Shown here piece after piece: positions 51,501 to 60,500 of a stretch of DNA of 64,000 nt (positions are counted from its first letter, which is position 1; every line of letters begins with the position of its first letter). Under the pieces are notes generated by a model. It did not search any database. It had not been told where the DNA came from and saw only the letters and a list, made by a program, of their open reading frames with translations. The stretch covers positions 62,001 through 126,000 of the forward strand of contig OZ017769.1 of the NCBI GenBank assembly GCA_963969345.1, given 5' to 3'. This DNA is from Turbatrix aceti. Its lineage: Eukaryota > Nematoda > Chromadorea > Rhabditida > Panagrolaimidae. The translations under genes were made by a program, and so were the position numbers.

Positions 51501-54500
51501 AGGGGGGTGCGTGCGCGCGCACAAGCGGGTGTGCGTATCGCAATGTTATGGGGCGATATTGGACACAAAAAATTATAGAATGATCCACAGGGGGGACCCT
51601 GTAGATCTTCTTCCATCAAGGCAAAAATATGTGTGATCCATTTTAAAGTTGTGGCAACAAAAAGTAAATATATAACATTTTCAAACCAACATTGGTTTTT
51701 TTTTTAAGTTTTTTTTGAAGTTTTTTTTTTATTTTTACATTGGAATTTTTTTGAAGTTTTTTTTCTGTCATTATTTTTATAAAAAATATGTAGTCACTTT
51801 TTCAATCTCGTTTTGCTATAACATTAGAGCAAAAAATAAGTGAATGTTTGATAATTATCTTAAAAAAATACTAAAAATTGAATTATGTTTTTTTTGCACA
51901 ATTTGGTAAAAAATGAATTTTTTTAATCTATTATGTATTTTTGAATCGGTTTTTGTGTAGAATTCCACAGGGGGGACCCTGTGCTTATTTTATGCGTGCG
52001 TCGGTCGCAAGTCGGGCGCATGAGTGTCCGTCCGTTTTCCATGCGCTCCCCTCCCCTGGCCGGTCGCTGAGAGTCTGTGTCAAAATTCACTCCAACTTAC
52101 CCACCCCCGGAATGAGATCGCTGTGTCTGTCCGTGCTGAGAAACAAAATGCAATACCTTGTTCCAAATACGTAGTGTCAACATTCTTGCACTGCATGCGC
52201 CTTTGCCTCAATGGACGAAAAAGAGCGCGCGCGCGCGTCGAATGAATCGTGTTCAAAAAAAGGCCCTGAAGCCAGTAATAGAGTTTTTTGCTTACGGTCA
52301 CTTGGGTAGGCTTAGGCATGTCCCAGAGATTGTTATAAGCCATCGGCGGTCATTGTCGGATTTTTTTGTGCAATGTTACAGACATTGGAAGAACATGAAA
52401 TTTCCTGAGACTGTAACTCACCAGAACATCTGTGAATTTTTGAAAATCGAACGTAACTTTTTTCATTACGTCTATAAGAAGCAAATTACGTGAGATGTGC
52501 CGTAGCATTATAGTAGTATGCGAGATCGAACCCAAAATAGAATACGTGCTTCATAATGCGCACGCGCCTATTGTCGTATATGAAAAAAACGTTCATTATT
52601 GCGTTCCTTCTGCTGGTACTTGCATATCAGAAAGCAAAATGAATATAAAAAATGAAAAAGAACCAAAGAAATCAGATGGATAAGAAAAGATACACTCTCT
52701 TAGATTCCGACTTTTGGCTAAAATTCATTCGCTGCAGGAACATCGAATAGAGCTTTTTTTCTGCTTTTCTTCAAAATTCTCCCTTGTTGTTCACCGCGCG
52801 TGCGCATTTTTTATCATTTTGCGTTCGATCTCGCATACTACTATAATGCTACGGCACATCTCACGTAATTTGCTTCTTATAGACGTAATGAAAAAAGTTA
52901 CGTTCGATTTTCAAAAATTCACAGATGTTCTGGTGAGTTACAGTCTCAGGAAATTTCATGTTCTTCCAATGTCTGTAACATTGCACAAAAAAATCCGACA
53001 ATGACCGCCGATGGCTTATAACAATCTCTGGGACATGCCTAAGCCTACCCAAGTGACCGTAAGCAAAAAACTCTATTACTGGCTTCAGGGCCTTTTTTTG
53101 AACACGACACCTTCAAAAAAATGCACGCGCGCGCTCGATTGAGCAGAAATAAGGCGAAAGCGCATGCAGTGTTCTTGTACTTCTTCTCAACAGACATGAA
53201 TTTTTTTGGAGAGACTTGCACAAATTATTATTTACTATGAGCGCGTTGAATGAAGATGTAGAGGGTCACAAATTTTTTTGAAAATAGAACCGAGATATTT
53301 TGCTTACGGATACAAATCATTACAATTTATTTCAAGATTAATTTTCGTGTTGATAGCTTTTGATCGTTAAAAAAAATATTTTGTTATCAATGGTTGTTTT
53401 CTCGCGCGCTCAAGCTGACTGTGACGTTGCCAGGGGTCACAAATTCTGTATCACAAAATAAATATAGTCAATTTGATTAGTTACTTGTTTTTTTCATTTT
53501 CATGGATTCATATATCACCAGGATTTTTGTAAAAAGTATCAGAAATTTTTCTTTAGAATTAAATTATAACAAAAAAAATGGCAATGTCAAAAATATTAAT
53601 TTTTTTGTTATCCGTTACATGAATCGTTAACAATTTTTTAAATTGAAGAACCGTTAAAAAATTTTTTTTAAGCAATGATTATTTTCTCGCGCGATCAAAC
53701 TGACTGTGACGTTGCTAGGGGTCACAAAATTCTGTAAAAAATTGTTTAAAATTTTTATTTTTTTCAATTCTATACACACATGCATGCGGAGCTCATGATT
53801 ATAGTACCATGCGCGCAAACTTTATCAGGTTCGTATATGTTTACCTGTGAATTTTGCTCAAATTGATTTTATGCAATCGATTACACACATTTTTAGCCGC
53901 ACAATAATATTTTTCTTTTTCTTTTTTGTGCTCTGTGAGCTGAGCTACGAACATCAAAAAAAAGATTGGGCAACAAACTTTTTATTGTTATTCGGCTTTC
54001 TTCAGACATTTTTTGCGTAGGTATATTTATTCTATACAAAAATATTGGCAATTAAAATTTTTATGAACGTTTTATAGATTATTATGTTTTTTTAGCTCTC
54101 TGTGAGTTTTTTTTTCAAAAGTGGGCCAAATATAATAAAATTTTTTACATTTCTGATTGAAATTTTAGAAAATTACGTGTTTTTTTAATTACAGATTTTC
54201 TCTATATATCCATATTGGTCACAACAGCTACCGCTTGAAAATCCAGAAAAAAATATTAGAAATATTTCGTGAGTTTTGGAAAAAAAATAACGTGTTGTTG
54301 ACTTCAGGAAACTTTTATAGGAATCTAGCAATCCATAAATCTAGCGCCCTGTTCATTCTACTCCAGGCATGAAAATGGCCCGCCAAAGCCCCACCCAGAG
54401 CCGGGCTTGGGTAGGCCTCTGACTTTTCAGTAGGCCCTGAAAAGCCCGTTTTGGCTCGGTAAATAATGTAAAAAATTAGAAAAATGAACTGTATTTTGGT

Positions 54501-57500
54501 TATTTTGAACAAAATTTAGTCTTTTCAGATAGAAAACAGTATTTTGAGTAAAAACCAGTAATTGATGTAATTTATATAACGATTGGCTGCTATTTTTTTG
54601 GATAAAAATTCGAAAAAAACAGGGAATAAATTCGGGCCGGCCCTTCCCACCGCCGGGCTTTCGATGGGCCGGTCCCGGGTCTAAAAATTATGCCCGTTTT
54701 CATGCTACTCATCGCCGTAAATTCGTAGTGGATGGAAGACAAAGTTTTGCAGTGCATCCACAGCTAAAAACTGCAAAACCCGGTAGCCGATGCAAAACTT
54801 TGTATTTCCATCACTAACAATTCTGGCTTTTAGTGACATGATTTTGGACGGGCGACCCCGTGAAAAAAACCTCAAATGTTTTTAACAAAAGTTGTAGGCA
54901 CCCCTGAGGGATTGTTAAAAAAAATATAAAAAATATTTCGGATGCCGGATTCTGGAGATTTGTCTTCTGAACTGCTTTTTTGGTTTTGATTTTCAACCGG
55001 GATCTTTTATGAAGCAAAAATCTGAATTAAATATATACAAAGGTAGGAATCGATTGTCATATTCAGATTTCACAGAAAACATCTGACTCGCAATTATCGA
55101 TTTTCAGTTCTTTTGTCACTTTTTTGGTCAAAACATGTGTATGCTGTTCTATATGGAGGGCAAGACCTACCCTATCTTAAAACCCGGGTTTTTTGCGGTT
55201 TAGTGACACTACTTCGAATTTTGCAACTTCGATTTTTGCAACTTCGATTTTTACAACTTCAATTTTTGCAACTAACTTTGATTTTACCAATGCTAAAAAA
55301 AATGACGTGAACGGGACTTTCGGGGGCTCTGAAACAACTGTGGCGTTTCTAAACTTTGCCAGAGGACACGAAAAACACTTTCATACGATTTTATCAGCAT
55401 TATGACAAAAATGCGTTATTATTAATAAATTGCAAAAATCGAAGTTAGTTGTAAAAATTCAAGTCACGAAAAAAGTTGCTAAATTCGATGTTGTGAAAAT
55501 CGAAGTTGCAAAAATCAAAGAAAAAAAAACACAAAAAAATATGTCGCTCTCGGTGACCAAAACAGGGAGCATAAACGACAAATTTGGGTTTTTTTTCGTG
55601 TTTTGGTTTTTTTACGTGTTTTGGACTTCCGGAATAAAAAAAAACGGGGAACAAGACAGGGGTGTCAAATTACTGACCTACGCACTTTTACGGATTTTGA
55701 AGGCCGTTATCCGTGATATCAAATAATCACTACTTACCGTACTTTTAAACAAAAATTGAGTATGTCATTGGATACGCAGTCATCAAAAACCCTATATTAA
55801 TTTTTCAGAATTTTTCGTGGCCAACGGGCACCAAGTTTTATGTAAAACACACCAGAAGTAAAACCGACATCTGAAAAATCAAATGTCACGAATTTAGATC
55901 TTTCCCCTGGGATCCTACAATTGCGGCTCAAGACATTTGAAGTTGTAAAAATTATGTGTCTTCGCCTTCCCCTTGTCTACCGCGATACAAATATTTAAAA
56001 AAATCGGATTCTGTAGTTTTGACTTCCAGAAGGTTTTTGATAATAGCTGATGCCACGATCTTTGTATATGAGATAAAAAGCTCTTTTCCCCGTGTTTTGA
56101 CGCCTCGAATGATGTATAACACAAAATTTTCCAGGTACCCTAAAGTTGGCATCCATAAGCTTTTATGATGCGCACTCAAGAAACGTGCCTCTTTTTCGCT
56201 TCATAGACTGGGAACACAAAGTCGTATTCAAATTTTTTTTACTGTTTCGGTAAGTGCCAATTTTAAGCTAAATGTTTTGGTTTTTTGACCACCACAGATT
56301 AGGTCGCTAACATTGGTATAGCCTATCTTTTTCCCCGTGTTTTGACGCGTCGAATGGTATGAAACACAAAATTTTTAAAGTTAGATAAAGTTGTCATTTT
56401 TGACTATTTCGGTCGTAAGGGCTTGTCCTGAAATTACGTCATTGCAAAATCGGGGGTTTTTTACCCCCTCCACCCTGTCATCGGTCGTCATTGCAAGGTG
56501 AGGCAGGTGTAAAGATTTTCCATTTTCAGAATTTTAAATTTCGTTAGGGATGTTGAGAAAAGATCCAAAATGTCTTTTCAAAATAGGCAACTTTGAAGCC
56601 TTCCAGCACATTTCTCTATCAACTTATCAACTCAGTTCGGCAATCGTTAGTTATCTCAGACTTAGCCTAATAACATTGGTAAGTGGCAAAATGACCGAGA
56701 ACGCATGAACATGCGAAAAATGCCGACGAATACACAACACTTCACAATTTACTTGACAATTTACGACAATTGGTTATCAATTTTATTGAACAAAGGCGAA
56801 AAAGAGGTTTAGTGACACAGTCTGCGAGCCGATTTACATTCGACGACACATCAATTTTTACACTTTCAAATGTTTTGTGTCTAACAAGGAAAGTGTCAGG
56901 GTTCATTTTGGAATTTCTTCACGAAACTTTGCCAAAAGTTTGATTTTACTATGAGAAGTTTATACTGAAAAATTCAGTTGCACCGCTCATGAGTTGTGGA
57001 GGACCCTAAGGGCAGTCTATAACCGCAATATTAGATTTTTTTAAAATCGGATTCTGGAGAATTGGCTTCAGATGTGTTTTCATAAAAACGAATGGCGCGC
57101 GATGGCATACTCAAATTTACGGGGATTTCAGAGGACAGGGAATACGATGGCATACTCAAATTTAAAAAAAAACAACTGCAAGTATTTTTTATTGAATTTT
57201 GCCATCACAAAATTCGGCAAAGACAGAAAAATTTGAGTATATTATTTCAAAATTATTTTAAATCGATTTTTTCATTAAACGAGGATTTAATAGACAGTCT
57301 GCGAGCCGATTTACATTCGACGACACATCAATTTTTACACTTTCAAATGTTTTGAGTCTAAGTTGTGGAGGACCCTAAGGGCAGTCTATAACCGCAATAT
57401 TAGATTTTTTTAAAATCGGATTCTGGAGAATTGGCTTCAGATGTGTTTTCATAAAAACGAATGGCGCGCGCTTCGTTTTTGAGCAAAAAATCTGAAGACT

Positions 57501-60500
57501 TGTTTACGGGGATTTCAGAGGACAGGGAATACGATGGCATACTCAAATTAAAAAAAAAACAACTGCAAGTATTTTTTATTGAATTTTGCCATCACAAAAT
57601 TCGGCTTTACCATGCTCAAAAAAAATAAACACCCATTTTCATATATCCTATCTGAAAGAGCGATTTTTTTGGCTCAGAATGCAGTGTTCGTTAAAAAAAC
57701 GTATTGTCTGGAATCACCTTTTAGGTCCCGATTTGTCGTCAAAACGACCAAAAACTCCCTCAAAAAAATGGCGGGAAGTGCGCACGCGCGCGCGCACGCG
57801 CAAAAAAGGGGGTTTTTTGGTCGTTTTGACGACAAATCGGGACCTAAAAGGTGATACCAGACACTACGTTTTTTTAACGGACACTGCATTCTAAGCCAAA
57901 AAAATCGCTAATTCAGATTTGACTATTGTTAATTTTTTTTGAGCATGGTAAAGCCGAATTTTGTGATGGCAAAATTCAATAAAAAATACTTGCAGTTGTT
58001 TTTTTTTTAATTTGAGTATGCCATCGTATTCCCTGTCCTCTGAAATCCCCGTAATCAAATTTTCAGATTATTTTTCCGGAAACAAAACACGTGACATTCG
58101 TTTTTATGAAAACACATCTGAAGCCAAATCTCCAGAATACGATTTTTTAAAAATCTAATATTGCGGTTATAGACTGCCCTTAGGGTCCTCTACAACTTAG
58201 ACTCAAAACATTTGAAAGTGTAAAAATTGATGTGTCGGCCTCCTCTCCTTGTTGGTAAATCGGCTCGCAGACTGTCTATTAACAACTCCTATCATGACAA
58301 CTGACAACTTTTCACAGTTTTTCCTATTTTGTCAACCGAGTCCTATTTTAACAACTTTAAAAAAAAAGGTGCATTAGGGGTTCTTGCGTGCGCTGAAGAC
58401 AATGTTGTTGCCAGAGAGCGTGGATGACTTTATCACGAGATATTATCATTTTTGTCATGACAAAAATTGGCACTTACCGTAACGATAAAAAAAAATCTGA
58501 ATACGACTTCGTGTTCCCCGTCCCTCAAAACCCCCCTTAAAAAATGTTCAGCTTTTTTTCTCATGATCGTGGCGTGGCGCGCGGCATTAATTTTTATCAA
58601 AAACCTTCTAGAAGCCAAAACTGCAGAATCCCATTTTTTTAAATCTGTGTGTTGTTTGTTCACAAAATAAGCAATACTCGGATCGAATGCTCTGCTCGGC
58701 GATTTTGGTTCGGTTGACAACTTCACTTTCGACCAAATGTCAGAATAAATAATGATTTTTTAACTTGAGAGGCTTTTATTCTTTGCTCGTTAAATTTTAA
58801 CAGATCCAGATAACGTTTTTTTAGTTTATCAAATTTTTTATACATTTTTAACGGACAAAACCATAATTTTTTAACTACAATGCTGACATGTTTTCAGTTT
58901 TAAATATAAAAAAAAACAAGATATCAACACAAATATAAATCATTGTAAAATGTTGCCATAAGTTTTTTTTGAAATTCAAGAAAGAACTGATTAAAATCAT
59001 ATGTATGAAGAAAGAGATGATGAGGAAGAAGATCAAGGGTTGCCCAACTGGGCACCCGACCTGTAAAAAAAGCAATTTTGAGGTAGGCACGAAAGGGACA
59101 GGTAAATTGGGGCAGGGGAGTTGAAAATACTTGTTGGGCATTAGGCAATACTAACAAACTGAATAAACGAAAATTATAAAAACACAATGACTTTAAAAGT
59201 AAACATAAACATTGTTTACAGCTGATTAGAAATCGTAAATATAATCAATAATAATCGGTCCTCGTACAAGATGTATTAACAGAAATTCACGATACAAAAA
59301 TAAAAAAAACAGAAAAGGTTAAAAAATATCATTCGTGCCTAGACCTCCACGCAATGCACGCCGTCGCAAATCACTTAACAATATATCAACAGATCCAATC
59401 CTTCAGGAATAGCCCTTGACGGCAACAACAAGGGTGCATCCGAAGTGGACGATTCAGCTCTAGCAGCTCTCAACTATTTCGTTTTGGATTCTACAAAAGC
59501 GATAGTTTTTTACTTTCGATCATTTTTGTTGTAAAACGACAAAATTAGCCCCCCGCTCAAACGGAAAAAAAATTGAGCACCAGAAGAAAAAAGAAAAATA
59601 GATGCACTTGAAAAAAACGCTGCAAAAGACGAGACGTGGTGATGCGTAGCAAACAAAGCCAAAAACATTATTGATGTGAAGTGAAGGATGTGTGTACAGT
59701 AGAATCAATACCAATTCAAAATTCAAAAAATTATCGCTTTTGCAAGATGATAAAAGAAATCTCAGCTAATAATAATAAAATAATACACACCTGCAGGTAA
59801 TCCTTGATTTCAGGGTTCTCTTCTGCCAGCTGCAAAGCTTTTGGTGAAGTACGGTAGAACTGAACGTGGTGGTCAAAGTCAGGTTCTAGACGTACAAAAG
59901 TTTGGCCAACTTTTCCCGGGTTGTCAGAATAATACTGAAGGCCTTTGAGCATTACACTAAAAAAATATTTTAGAAAAGTAATTTATGTTCGTAGGCGACA
60001 AACTTGGCATGAAAGTTGTATAATTCGCGTAGGTTAACGATCAGGTCACCGAGATGTTTTTTAACTTCTGGAGGAGCCGCTGGATCTTCGACTGCTCGAA
60101 TGTAGTTATCCACTACCGACAACAGGTCACTGACAAAGTCTTCCTCGGTGCGGAGTAGATCGTGGTAGACCTGGCTAAAAATGAAAAAAAATTGGTATTG
60201 TCAATTTTTGTCGAAATGTAAGAACATTTAGAAAAATTTTCATTTATTTGTTTTTTGCTTGCTTTTCAAAACCTATTCATAGAATGGTGTTTGCTAGAAA
60301 AATTGATATCATATTGCATTTTATTTATGTGTTCCACTTTCATGCGATTGTGCCTTTTGATTTAAATTTATGTAACTTAGCAAATCCTCAGCAGCTGTCA
60401 TCAAGACAACAACAACAACAATTTCTGACAATTTTTTGCAGTCAAATAAACGCGTCAATGAAAGCAAATTTTTGCTCTCTAGTTATGCAATACGGATCAG

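Noticed and set aside
52158..52493. 111-codon frame in the foldback cluster
   Set aside because: Lies in a palindrome arm and is mirrored at 52861-53052; no known protein.
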